Positions 10,641-22,440 of a DNA stretch of 64,000 nucleotides are shown here, piece by piece. The stretch's first letter is position 1, and the number at the start of each line of letters is the position of its first letter. The notes beneath the pieces were generated by a model. It was not told the origin of the DNA. It made no database searches and saw only the letters and a list, made by a program, of their open reading frames with translations. Origin of the DNA: Epiperipatus broadwayi (taxonomy: Eukaryota > Onychophora > Udeonychophora > Euonychophora > Peripatidae); NCBI GenBank assembly GCA_028023455.1, contig JAQFVV010012416.1:5993594-6057593 (forward strand), given 5' to 3'. A program made the position numbers and the translations under genes.

Positions 10641-11285
10641 GATAACAAAAAGCAATAATAATAATAATAATAGCAGTGAAAGCAACAGTAATGATAAGAA
10701 TAGCAATTGGAAGCAGCATTAATATTACAAACAACAACAGAAGCAATAGTAATAATAAAAGCAGCACAAAAAATAATATTAATAATAAGAATAGTAGTAA
10801 AAACACTATAAGAACAACAATGAAACCAATATTAAAAATAGAAATAAGAGAAACTATTAAAAATAAGAACAGTAGTAAAAACAAAGATAATAATAAAATC
10901 AACAATAAAGCTATATTAAAAATAGGAGTAAAAGCAACACTTGTATTAATAATAAGAACAGCAGTGGAAGCAATAATAATAACCAAGAGTAGTAGAAGCA
11001 ATAAGAAGAACAGTGATGTAAGCAATAACAGCAATAGTAATAGCAGTAGTTATAGTAGTCGTGGTAGTAGCAGCAACAGAAGCAATATTAATAATAAGAG
11101 TAGCTGTGAAAGCAATATTAAAAATACAAATAGATAATATTACGATAAAAAATGCAATGGAAGTAATAACCATTATAAAAAGCAAAAGCAATAATAAGAA
11201 CATTCATGGAAAATAAAAACAATAACAATTGCAATAGAAGTTATATTAAAAATATAAATAACAATGCAAACAAGAATAATATAAT
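10641..11285 (+). repeat. Degenerate trinucleotide-rich tract, right
   Basis: About 640 bp of imperfect triplets (aataataataa, agcagtggaagcaataataa) with a recurring unit of about 30 bp. It directly follows the 3' end of the RTE fragment, whose tail in other copies is a gat repeat, so it may have grown from that tail. An Asn/Ser-rich 153-codon ORF (10676-11137) is a by-product. Confidence 0.65.
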
Positions 11286-12979
11286 TATTTCTCTCATTTC
11301 TTAACTCTAATTCATTAATCTCCTTCAATTTTATCATTTTGTCTTTGATCTATTACAATTTTTCAATCTTTTATAATCATAATACAACTATTTTTAAATT
11401 TCTTTCCAATGACTTCACATTTTTTTAATACATGATCTTAATTTCATCATTATTGTGATTATGGATGGCATAAACCGAACTAATCATCAGATCTTATATA
11501 CTTTTTGGGAAACCATTAATAATATATAATTGCAATTTTATTTATAAGGCTCTCTTTTATATGGTTTAATTATGTAGTATATTTATATATTTGTACATTG
11601 ATACCTTTGAAGATAATTGTTGTATAGTCGAAACTGCTAGCATAAAAATATTAAAAAATCATGGAAATAATGCAAAAGTAATATGATTTACAATTTATTT
11701 ATATATACATTGAATGGAAAATTATTTCATTTTTAAAAATATTTACACCATTATGCCTATGTTTGTCTTCAAGATATAAAATATTGATCTATCCTCCCGC
11801 CAATTCATTCATCTTGTTTCACAAAATACCAATAAAATGATGTGTTTATATCATATGTTGCTAAAGACTTTTCACCATCTACTAGCGCCATCTATTGTGA
11901 GCTTGAGTAATCAATGGATATCAGATAGTATATTATAAATCACTATCCTGAGATTGGCTTCTTTCTTTTGCTTACAATGTATAGCTCTAGAGTAGGATGA
12001 AGAGAATTGTTCTCACAGAGTTTTATGATAGTCTTATTCTTTTCATCTCTGTCAATAGATTTACCATTTCTAACTTGTTATACTATAATTATCACATTCC
12101 ACCAAGTAATTCACCTATATGCTTTAATTCAGTGATAGAGAAATCGACTCTGGAACTCAAGATCATTAGATCAAACTTGGCTTCCCATTTTCAATATTCA
12201 AACTTTTTATACACTCCTGAGCAATAAACCATCCCAATTATCCTTTTTTTTTTCATTTTAGTAGCTATAGCAATGAATTGTACTGGTATTGATACATCTG
12301 ACTCTGAAAATTCATATTTACACTAAAGTATTTTTTATCATTTATTTTCTGCAAACATGTCAACTTTACTATCAAGTGCATCTCTACAAACAAACAAAAC
12401 TCTCTAATTTAATTATATATATATTGAATATTTATGAAAGATTTAATTACAAGTGATTATAACAAAAAAAATATGTGGTTTTAAAAGAAATATAAACAAG
12501 AATAAAAGTCAAGATAATAAAGAATGATTTTCTATGTGTTATGCCCATAATACTATAAGCACCCTTAAAAATATTTGTAAAAAAACTATATATAGTATTG
12601 GATATAAATCATTAATTAATTGTAAAAAAAAAAAAAAATAACTCTAAGGACAAAATAAAGCTTAGGTCTTTTTGCTAATAAAGCAATAATTCTTTTTGTC
12701 CATTTGGTGAGATAAAAGCTAAAATAAAAAAAGAAACAGGTAAGTTTAGATTCTTAAAGCAATAAGCAAATAACAGATCATATTTTTGTTTCTAAAAAAG
12801 ATAAAGATAAAATGCTCAAATTTATTGGCATGTGCTGATGATATAGAATTGTTTAAAATAATTATATAAAAATTTAAATTTAATGCATTGATATTAATAA
12901 TTCTCTACAGGAAGTAATGATTGTTATATGTTAATAAATATTGAAAAAAATCTTAAAATAATTCAAATTAATAATAATG
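11286..12979. other. AT-rich sequence, no gene supported
   Basis: Only short chance ORFs. A scrap at about 11885-11925 (gagcttgagtaatcaatgga) resembles the FB-2 segment agagtaatcaatggatgcca. Poly-A/T tracts lie near 12245 and 12625. Confidence 0.45.
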
Positions 12980-13458
12980 GATGCTGATTTAGTTTGTGCT
13001 CATAGCCATTTTGAAATCTAAAGACCAATCAAAACCATCACTGACACATCCAACCGATAAATAATATAAATATTGAATAAAAGTACTTTAAATTTATATT
13101 TTAGAAATTATAAGCTTGTAAAAATAATAATTTATATTTCTTTTAGTATTTGGAAATTATAAGCTTAGTTTGATCAGACTTCTGCAACTTTTGACAGATA
13201 TTTTGTATTAGTCAAAGCATTGTTCCCTCTTCCCGCATTCGGTGCTTTGCACCATCATATTTCAAATATTTTATGAAGGTAAATTTAAAAAAAAAAAAAT
13301 CCTAATAAAATAAAGCATATTATTTTTACTAGCTTATAATTTCTAAAATTTGAATTTAAAGTACTTTTATTCAATATTTATGTCATTTATCAGTTGGATG
13401 TGCCAACAGTGGTTTTTAGATTTCAAACTGGTCATGAGCACAAGCTAAATCAGAATCT
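12980..13458. repeat. Palindromic element with ~135-bp arms
   Basis: The left arm from gctgatttagtttgtgctca is complementary, with scattered mismatches, to the right arm ending tgagcacaagctaaatcag. Both arms include taaagtacttttattcaata or its complement. The unique centre (about 13130-13310) holds a GC-richer patch, ttcccgcattcggtgctttg. It fits a MITE or fold-back; no family was recognised. Confidence 0.7.
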
Positions 13459-13559
13459 AATAATGTATGTTAATAATTCAAAAATAAATTAAATAGTAAT
13501 TAGAAAAACATGTATCAAAAGGATCTTTTAATATACAAGTAAAATGAAATATAACCTAT

Positions 13560-16500
13560 TAACTGAAAGGAGACCCTTTGATTCCTCTTGGAGGCCTTAA
13601 AGGAACCGAGCAGGGCAAATTCCTAATGTCCACTCCATACGTTCTTGTCGTTGCAGCTGTTATTACTATATGTTTATTCATATAGTATACGAACATGGAT
13701 GGGCTGCTCACCAACACGCATTAGCCAGCGTGGTGAGTTTATTGGCTTTTTACCTCTGAGTTTAAGATCAAGAAACACCATGGTCTTTCTTCTCAGTGCC
13801 TGATAAGGCAGAATGAATGTTTATGTAAATGATAAAGATTTTTCCCAATTATACAATTATGACAGACAAAAATAAAGCATGGCCCTTAATCCCAGGAGGC
13901 TGTAAAGTCACCAACCAAAGCAGCGGTTGGTGGCCGAAGGCGGAGGGTGCTAAGAATATCCTGGAGGCGGACCCAGGCTGCCATTTGATGACGACTTTTT
14001 ATTTAGGTACTTACAACTGCAGATCACTTTCAAGTGAAGGAAGATTGCAAGAATTAGAAGAAGAACTCTCTTATATTAAATGGGATATTATTGGACTTTG
14101 TGAAGTTAGAAGAAAAGGTGAAGAGACAATTGATTTAAAAAGTGGACATATGCTCTATTATAAAGGCACAAATATTAGAAATACAAGTGGAGTAGGATTC
14201 ATTATAAATAAAAAGTGGAAGAACAATATTGTGGAGATTGATGGTGTATCAGACAGAGTGGCAAGATTAGTTATACAACTTAATAGCAGATATCAAATGC
14301 AGATAATTCAGGTTTATGCCCCAACAAGTTCTCACAGTGATGAAGTAGTAGAAGATTTTTATATGGATGTACAAAAGGCTTTTGATCAGAGTAAACAACA
14401 TTTTAAAATTGTTATGGGAGATTTTAATGCTAGAATTGGTAAACAAATGAAAGATGAAAGTGTTGTAGGTAATTTTGGTTATGGTAATAGAAATGAGAGA
14501 GGACATAGACTTGTCGGAGTTTGCAGAGAAGGAAAAACTTTATATTATGAATTCTTTTTTTGAGAAAAATGTTAGAAGGAAATGGACATGGAAGCATCCA
14601 AATGAAGGTACAGCAGAATTGGATTATATTTTGACTAACAGGAAATACATATTTCAAGATTGTAATGTTCTTAATAAATTTAATACAGGAAGTGATCATC
14701 GATTAGTAAGGGGTAAGATACATGTTAATGTAAAACTAGAGAGACAAAAATTATTAAGAAAACTATATTTACAGTTGATATTCCTAATCTTCAGAAACAT
14801 TCTAATGAATTTAAATTAGAACTTACAAATCGGTTTCAAGTATTAGTAGATTTTGAACATGATTCAGATTTGAATGAAATTAATATGAAAATAACTGATA
14901 CACTTTTAAAAACTGCAACAAAGATAGCTGGTAGAAAAAAGCAGCAATTGACTAATAAAATTTCTACTGAGACTAGAGAACTTATGAAGAAAAGAAGGAA
15001 TATGAAGATATGCAAGAATGATGCATTAAAAAGAATTGAATATCTCAAATTTTGTAAAATGGTGCGGAAAAGAGTTGAAAATGATATAAGAAAGTATAAC
15101 TGTGAACTAGCAAGAAAAGCTGTAGAAGAAAATAAAAGTCTTAAGAATGTAAAACAACATTTTGGTATTGGTAGGAAGTTTATATCTGCAATAAGGAAAA
15201 AAGATGGAATTATTACTAAAAAGAGGGATGACATTATGAAATTGGTAGAAGATTTTTATCAAGAATTATATAGTAATAAAGAACAAGTACCTCCTATATC
15301 TATTACATCTTCCGAATTGCCCAGAATTTTAAATGAAGAAGTGAGAAATGCAATTAAATGTATGAAAAAAGGAAAGGCTCCAGGTAATGATGGAATTATA
15401 ATTGATATATTAAAAGAAGCAGGTGAAGAAACAGAAAAAATATTAGCAAAGTTATATACCAAATGTCTAAATGATAAAGATGTACCGGATGATTGGAAGA
15501 ATGCAGTAATAATATTAATATTTAAAAAGGTGATAAAGAAGATATTAGAAATTACAGACCTATCAGCCTTTTATCAGTTTTATATAAAATTTTTACCAAG
15601 ATAATTACAACTCGTCTACAGAGAACCTTGGATTTTCACCAACCAAGAGAACAAGCTGGATTTAAAAGTGGTTTTAGTACAGTAGATCATATCCAGGTAT
15701 TGAGAGAAGTTATAGAAAGGACAAATGAATATGAGTTGTCATTATGTTTTGGATTTGTAGATTATGAAAAGGCATTTGATTCTATAAACATTTCTTCAGT
15801 GATTAAAGCATTGGATCATCAAGGTATAGATCCAGGATATTGTCATATTTTAAAGAATATTTATAAAAATGCAACAGCAACAATTAGATTACATAATGAT
15901 ACTGGGAAAGTCAACATTGAGAAAGGTGTAAGACAAGGTGACTCCATATCTCCAAAACTTTTTACAGCAGTGCTGCAAGAAGTATTTTGTGGATTAAAAT
16001 GGGAAACTAAAGGAGTGAAAGTAAATGGAGATTATTTAAAGTCATTTAGATTTCGCAGATGATGTAGTTGTTTTTGCAAATAATGCTTCAGAGCTGCAGG
16101 AAATGTTGCAGGAGTTATCAGATGAAAGTAGGAAAGTAGGACTAAAGATAAATGTTAAAAAGACTAAAGTAATGTTTAATCGATTTGCTCAAAATATGAA
16201 AATAAAGATTGATTATGATGAATTAGAAGAAGTTAAGAGTTACAAATACCTTGGTCAGATTATTAATACAGATGGAAACATAATAGAGGAAATTAATCAT
16301 AGAATTAAACTTGGTTGGAGTGCTTTTGGTAGAAATAACTTGATATTAAAAGGAAATATGCCTATGTGTTTGAAAAGAAAGGTTTTTAACAAATGTGTTT
16401 TACCAGTTCTTACTTATGGATCTGAGACTTGGACACTTAATAGAAGATCAATACAGAGACTTCAGACCACTCAAAGAAGTATGGAGAGATGTATGTTGGG

Positions 16501-16826
16501 AGTAACAAGAAGAGATCGAAAACGCAATGTATGGGTAAAAGAACAAACAGGTGTTACTGACCTCATTGAAAAATTAAAAGATTGAAGTGGAGTTGGGCTG
16601 GACATATTGCTAGAAGAGATGATAATAGATGGACAATTGAAATTTTAAACTGGATTCCAAGAGATTGTAAAAGACCCAGAAGGAGACCACATGTAAGATG
16701 GATGGATGAAATAAGAAAATGTGTAGGGGTGATGTGGAGAAGAGAAGCTAAAGATCGGAGAAGATGGATTAAACTTGGAGAGACCTTCATCCTGCAGTGG
16801 ATTGATAATGGTTGATAATGATGATG
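13560..16826 (+). mobile_element. Near full-length RTE-type LINE retrotransposon
   Basis: The element spans a GC-richer 5' leader (13560-13828), an endonuclease-reverse transcriptase ORF, and a gat-repeat 3' tail at 16815-16826 that runs into the assembly gap. RTE-clade LINEs have one ORF, APE-type endonuclease then reverse transcriptase, and short simple-repeat tails, as here. The gap hides the 3' flank, so no target-site duplication can be checked. At least five partial RTE-like copies lie elsewhere in the window. Confidence 0.9.
13829..16815 (+). pseudogene. RTE endonuclease / reverse transcriptase, frameshifted
   Basis: This would nick target DNA and copy its own RNA into the site (target-primed reverse transcription). 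Endonuclease signatures: YNCRSL (about 14011), IQVYAPTSS, MGDFNARIG (14414-14440) and SDHRLV (14691-14708). Reverse transcriptase signatures: KAPGNDGI (about 15374), NYRPISLLS (about 15553), FVDYEKAFDS (15754-15783), VRQGDSISPKLF (about 15928) and FADDVVVF (16052 on), the catalytic DD box. The C-terminal tail has TYGSETWTL and GHIARRDDNRW. The frame changes about five times: near 14515 (extra g in tcgga), near 14758, near 15527, just before FADD near 16045, and near 16570 (one A lost from an A run). The last change is confirmed by the other copies. It cannot make an intact protein as assembled. The family match is clear; the exact start is uncertain. Confidence 0.92.
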
Positions 16827-17326
16827 NNNNNNNNNNNNNNNNNNNNNNNNNNNNNNNNNNNNNNNNNNNNNNNNNNNNNNNNNNNNNNNNNNNNNNNNNN
16901 NNNNNNNNNNNNNNNNNNNNNNNNNNNNNNNNNNNNNNNNNNNNNNNNNNNNNNNNNNNNNNNNNNNNNNNNNNNNNNNNNNNNNNNNNNNNNNNNNNNN
17001 NNNNNNNNNNNNNNNNNNNNNNNNNNNNNNNNNNNNNNNNNNNNNNNNNNNNNNNNNNNNNNNNNNNNNNNNNNNNNNNNNNNNNNNNNNNNNNNNNNNN
17101 NNNNNNNNNNNNNNNNNNNNNNNNNNNNNNNNNNNNNNNNNNNNNNNNNNNNNNNNNNNNNNNNNNNNNNNNNNNNNNNNNNNNNNNNNNNNNNNNNNNN
17201 NNNNNNNNNNNNNNNNNNNNNNNNNNNNNNNNNNNNNNNNNNNNNNNNNNNNNNNNNNNNNNNNNNNNNNNNNNNNNNNNNNNNNNNNNNNNNNNNNNNN
17301 NNNNNNNNNNNNNNNNNNNNNNNNNN
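16827..17326. other. Assembly gap (500 N)
   Basis: Exactly 500 N, which suggests a placeholder of arbitrary size. It begins at the gat-repeat tail of the RTE element. Confidence 0.99.
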
Positions 17327-17577
17327 TATATAATGAAACTTATTTTTTATCAAGACAAAATAATTGTAGGTGATGTCTTAGTTTAGATACAACTGCACTA
17401 TGTCTCTGAAATATGAAATACTATTAGTTTACAAAATAAGTATCTAAAATTGATTAGTTTTAAAAATAATACTGAGTGTTTTTATTAGAGTTTGTGTTTT
17501 ACCATGAGGGGAATAATTTATAACATTACAACACTTAATGAAATAGAAACATTACATTGCAAAAAATATATATAATT

Positions 17578-18115
17578 AATTAAGGATGATTTGAATCCAG
17601 ATTTTCAATCTCCCTACAGTCATCCACTCTATCCAATATAACTGATACATATAGTCACATACATGTGAAAAAGATATATAATCAATATATGTGTTTGATG
17701 CTGAACTAGCACTCATCAGTTGGTCCATATCATCATCTCCCACACATATATATATAATCAATGCTCAGTATGACTATAATATTAGCATTATCAAGGGCTT
17801 TGAGCATTCCATCATCAGATTTTCAATAAATGGATAGTTGAAGAGTTGGAGGGTGGAGAGGACTGAAGTCTGTTTATTAAAGTGTGTAGATTTACTATTT
17901 TAATACAAACTGAGCACTGATTATATACATATGTGGGAAATGATGATATGGACCAACTATGCTGGTTCAGTATGAAATACATATATTGGAGATCACTTAT
18001 CTTTTTCACATGTACATGGTCATGTGTATTGGTTATGTTGGATAGAATGGATGACTGTAGGGAACTTGAAAGTTTGGGTTCAAATCATTTTAATTACATG
18101 TAGGTTAGGTATATA
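17578..18115. repeat. FB-1 repeat, copy c (head-to-head inverted pair)
   Basis: A minus-sense copy (17578-17800) is joined head-to-head to a plus-sense copy (17800-18115). The outer ends are tgatttgaatccagattttc and gtttgggttcaaatcatttt. The minus copy holds an almost intact hammerhead (17681-17736). In the plus copy, deletion of the gatgagtg segment removed the core (about 17955). Confidence 0.85.
17681..17736 (-). ncRNA. Hammerhead ribozyme, near-intact (FB-1)
   Basis: Minus-sense order: CCAA, CTGATGA, GTGCTAGTTCAGCAT (stem II), CAAA, then a short AT-rich stem III and TTG. The only damaged invariant position is G12 (C here, giving CAAA for GAAA), which should abolish cleavage. Confidence 0.55.
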
Positions 18116-18784
18116 CATGATACTTGTATTTCAAAAAATATATATGTAATAAATTGACTAATTCACCTGATTATATTTATAACCAATTACATCTTTTAGC
18201 TTTATTAAACCTCTCTTTCTGGAAGTTGTAAGATTTAATGCACTATAATCACTTAAAAATTAGATAGATAAAACAATTTTTAATTAACTCACAATGAATC
18301 AAAGATAATTCCATTATTTTTTATTATTTTTTTTTGCAGAGAATCAAATACGATAATATTTATCAAGTTAGTTCGTTTTATAGCTAAATTGACTGTTGTC
18401 CGAATATTTGGTAATAAAATTAAGCTTACTTAAAAGCTTAAAAATGTCCAAATCTCACTTGGATTCAAATTCAGGATCTAGACATGGAAAAATTACTACG
18501 ACATAAAGCGCCTTTAATTTCGAACCAATTAATAAATAAATCTTCAGCTGTCTACTTTTTGTTCAATTCCTTTCAAAAAATATGCAAAAAAAATTTATTC
18601 AACATAAATATTATTTTAATAAAATATGCTTTAAAAAAAATTATAAACAAATATTTTATAGCAATTTTTGAATAAATATTAATGTCTCTACAGTAATAAA
18701 TTTAAAATAAATAAATGACTTAAAATCTTATAAATAAATAATCTTATTTATTGCATACATATGATCTCAATTTGCATATAAAAA
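18116..18784. other. AT-rich sequence, no gene seen
   Basis: Only chance ORFs, for example 18484-18675, rich in Lys, Ile and Asn. Confidence 0.5.
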
Positions 18785-18960
18785 TAATTTAAATTTTAAT
18801 TTGAAATATGAATTTTTTTCTACAGTACAGGCTTTTTCATATCTGCACTTATGTATGTTAATATATAGGGAGTTTGAACTCAGACTTGATCACACATATG
18901 TTGAAAAGATAAATAATCACCAATATGCGTATTTCGTGCTAAACCAGCACTCGTGTGTAA
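18785..18960 (-). repeat. FB-1 repeat, partial minus-sense copy
   Basis: Runs from the outer flank (ctacagtacaggctttttca) through gggagtttgaactcagactt to cgtgctaaaccagcactcgt, where the hammerhead is cut in half. It abuts the plus-sense copy that follows. Confidence 0.75.
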
Positions 18961-19440
18961 AAGTCTGAGTTCAAACCCCCTATGTATTACATGTATAAGT
19001 GCAGGTATGAAAAAGCCTGTACTGTAGGAAAAAAATCATATTTCAAAATAAAGTGCTTTAAGATTATGTCCTGTACATGAGTGGTCAGAGTGACTTGTGG
19101 TCGAAATGGGTAGAATGAGAAGTTTGGCACTAAGGTGGGCTTGCAGCATTCTATCATCATATTTTCAATGAAATGGACAGCTGAAGAGTTGTGGGGTGAA
19201 GTTGTTTGAAGCCTGTCCATTAAAGTATGAAGGTTGGCTATCTTAATAACAGCTGAGCTTTGATTGTATTTATGTGTGGAGATGATAATCTGGACCAACT
19301 AACAAGTGCTGGTTTAGCACAAAATACGAATAATGGTGATTATCTTTTTGACATGTATGTGATCAAATGTATTAGTGATATAAGATAACATGGATGGTTG
19401 AGGGTCATGTGAAAGTCTGAATTCAAACCCCCTATATATT
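18961..19440 (+). repeat. FB-1 repeat, copy d
   Basis: Contains a short 3' end (gtctgagttcaaaccccc, about 18963), the outer flank, then a second body up to 19440. It closely matches 5816-6300. The hammerhead is broken (CTAACAA and CAAA, about 19292-19325). Confidence 0.75.
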
Positions 19441-20263
19441 TAAATTTTAATGTAAAGCCAATAATTATTAAATGTTATATCTATAACATTTGAAAAAAAC
19501 ACACACAAATTTCTTATGGATTTAACTCATTTTGAAGCCAAGAATCTAGTAATGGATTTCATTCTGGAGCATCTCTCTTGTATAACCAAATTTTCTAATA
19601 TGTAAATGAGTTTTTTTTTTTTTTAAAATAATATCTATTGAGGAAAGGTATAACTAAGTTTAAACTATAACACAAACATATTTTTATGAAAATGAATTGC
19701 TTTTTGCATGAGATAATATAACAATACCACAAAGTACAGTGGCTTTCACATTAAAAAAATTAAAACTATTTATTTCCTATGTATTAACTATTAAAAGATA
19801 TATATGTAATGAAGATAAAATTGATTTACTCAATAGAAAAAATATTTCTAAATAATAGCAGGAAAAAAATTGTAATGACATTTTTTTCAGCTCTATGTTT
19901 TATTAACGTTATTTTGTTTTCGTTCTTCAACATTGTTAATTAATAATACATTAAAAAAAGAACTTTTGATTGAAAGGAACAAAAAACTAACTAAATAAAT
20001 AAGGAATCATAATATGAGGAACTACTCAATTAAAATAAATACATATCTGTTAGTCAGAAAGTTTATTGTGATAGCATAGTTCTTGGAATGGTACTTACGT
20101 ATAATCCCTTCACTGGAAGTTTGCTAGGTGTTTTTTTGTTTTTTGTTAATTATTCATTTTCAGGGGTTTCAAAATGTTTGTTTTTTTTTCAAAATTATTT
20201 TATTGAATATGCGTTACTTGTTAAATTTAAAAAATATTTAAAAATTGAATATAAATTAATACA
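19441..20263. other. AT-rich sequence, no gene seen
   Basis: No ORF with a domain; A/T homopolymers. Confidence 0.5.
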
Positions 20264-21466
20264 CCTGGGTCTCGTTTTACGCGATAGATAGGTTCCTCAG
20301 AAAACACGCACAAACGAAACCGCGCAAAAATAGACGTAACTTACATTGAAAAAGGGGGGGTGCGGTCTGTGATTTTTCAAAATTCGCGTAAAAGCAAAGC
20401 ACCAACGTAAAATTACTTTAAAATTCGTGCAAAAAAAAATATAAGGAAATAAAATATGACTAATAAAAAACTTCAAATTTGAAAAAAAAAAAGATACAAG
20501 ACAAACTTTTTTTAACTATAATATTTAATTTTATTCAAAATAATATATTTTTATGCATAATTTACAGTACAGTAATTTAAATTTTTTTATACAAGATTTA
20601 ATTATTATCGCTATTTGTCCAAAAAGACGTTCGTTAGCAAACTAGTAAAAAATCAGATTCTCATGTGATGTGATGCGATGTATTTGGCTTCTCCTTAAAC
20701 AAAGTCAAGAATATCCCAGCAATTATTCTCACAAGAGGAAATACAACTAGCGCCAAGTTCACTCTCATGTTGTGTTAATTGTTTTCTGTTGACGATGACG
20801 ATGATTTTATTAATTGTTTATGAACTTAGACTTATGATAATAAAATGACATTTATTCACCACTGCTGGGAAAAATTTAATTAAAACTAACAACTAAAAAT
20901 TGAATTCTTATTTTTGTCTTTAATTTTCAATTCCGTTTAAAAATCAAATTTCATTTTACATCACATTAATTTCAAGTTGCCCATAAGTAATTTTTAAATT
21001 GTTAATTACAATTAAAAATCAGATTTTAATTTTTAATTGTGCCCACTGCTATTACTGATCTTTTAAAAATAAACTTGTGGACACTAAATGATTAATAATT
21101 GATCACGTTCTTTTTTAAAAAGCAAAAATTGAATGCGATTTAAAATGCAAAATTAACATGTACAATGTTTGAACAAATTTACATTATAATCTTGTAAAAT
21201 TTAATGTGTGTATACATAAAATGTGGAAATCATGATTTTAATTTCATTATTGCATAAAATCTTACTATTATAAAGCACTGAAAATATTGAAATTACTAAG
21301 ATGAAAGTCGAATTCCAATAATGTTCTCTTACTTTCAATATAATGTAAGAGCACGAAATTTATTATTTAAAGTAATAGCGCATTATCGGACTTCGACTTC
21401 CGGTTAAAGACGAATTGCGTAACTTCGAAATCGTGTTAAATAAGTCCGCGTAAAAAGAGACCTAGG
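20264..21466. mobile_element. Non-autonomous DNA transposon-like repeat
   Basis: The ends are inverted: cctgggtctcgttttacgcg at 20264, and the complement of cctaggtctctttttacgcg ending at 21466 (18 of 20 match). GC-rich sub-terminal blocks (cgaaaccgcgcaaaaataga; tcgaaatcgtgttaaataag) flank an AT-rich interior with no ORF. The superfamily is not settled because no clean target-site duplication was seen. An internal piece (about 20690-20730, caaagtcaagaatatcccag) recurs near 35820-35865. Confidence 0.6.
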
Positions 21467-21649
21467 TACTAAGTTTAAAAAAATGTTTTTTATGTCATTG
21501 GCAACATTTAATTATTTTTTTAGGTATATTATAATGTACAAATGTTAACATATTGAAACATTGTTATGATTTTTTACGTTTACTATAAAATTTTCATTCA
21601 AACTATTAGTTAATTATTTTTCCTAACATTTTAAAAAAATGATTAAAAT

Positions 21650-22440
21650 TTGGAATCTACCAATGACAGAAGAAGACGCAGTAAGGCATGATATGATACT
21701 TTATGTGTGAATGAAGACATAATGGCAGGTGTAATGTCAAAATATGTTCATGAAGGAATGTGGTTAGAAGACTTGAACACATTGTTTCTTACTGCATTTA
21801 GATTTATTTATAGCTGGTATATGGAATTAATGAACATATAATGGATGGGGGGAACCAGTTAGATTTATCAGACAAAATTATTATTGACTGTTACTACTAC
21901 CTACATGAAGTTTGTATTTCTAGCTTTTTATCTATACTACTGTGCAAAATCAAGGGCCTAACAAAATTGTTGAAATAAATCAAAATCTTTCCAGCAAGAA
22001 AAAATACAACACGGATAAATACTTCAACAGTAGTTATTTCATGGTTTGTGCAGAAAGACTGGTGAGTGCTTCATTGTAATTGTTGTAAGTATGACAGCAC
22101 CAATTCTTATAGACCCCATTAAAGAAAATATTACTGATAGATCTACCATTTATTCAGATTGTTGGAAGGGTTATAAAAGTGAAGAATCATGCCATGCTCG
22201 ATTTGAGCATTTCATATTAAATCACTCCTATAACTTTATGGATCCAGATACAGGAGTGTATATACAAAATATAGATAGGTTATGGGTCTGACAAAGCATC
22301 AGGGAACTGTGTGACAACATATGGATTCATATTTAGCAGAATTTATGTAGCAGTGACTGCACAATCTAGAAGATATATTTGTGGCCATGTTGCTGGCTAT
22401 TAACAATTTCTGTCCACCGACATGAATACCCACATTTGTC
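21650..22440 (+). pseudogene. Merlin-type (IS1016/ISXO2-like) transposase remnant
   Basis: Merlin transposases are DDE enzymes that cut and paste DNA elements. The clearest part is the open stretch 22046-22291 (81 codons): TAPILIDPIKENI, then STIYSDCWKGY with the second catalytic Asp (codon 38, 22157-22159), then NHSYNFMDPDTGVY and QNIDRLW. In the family the last motif is normally N-I-E-x-x-W. Here the presumed third catalytic residue is Asp (codon 77, 22274-22276), an E-to-D change. Sequence from about 21656 resembles the N-terminal half but is full of stops and frameshifts (for example gtatatggaattaatgaaca, about 21818). The ORF ends early at 22291 while homologous-looking sequence continues. 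No TIRs were assigned. It is a dead copy; the superfamily call is fairly secure. Confidence 0.75.

Noticed and set aside
10676-11137. 153-codon Asn/Ser-rich ORF
   Set aside because: Lies wholly in the degenerate triplet tract; triplet periodicity removes stops in several frames on both strands, so an ORF here means little.
16775-17386. Long ORFs of 170-200 codons on both strands
   Set aside because: They are mostly N and exist only because the gap has no stop codons.
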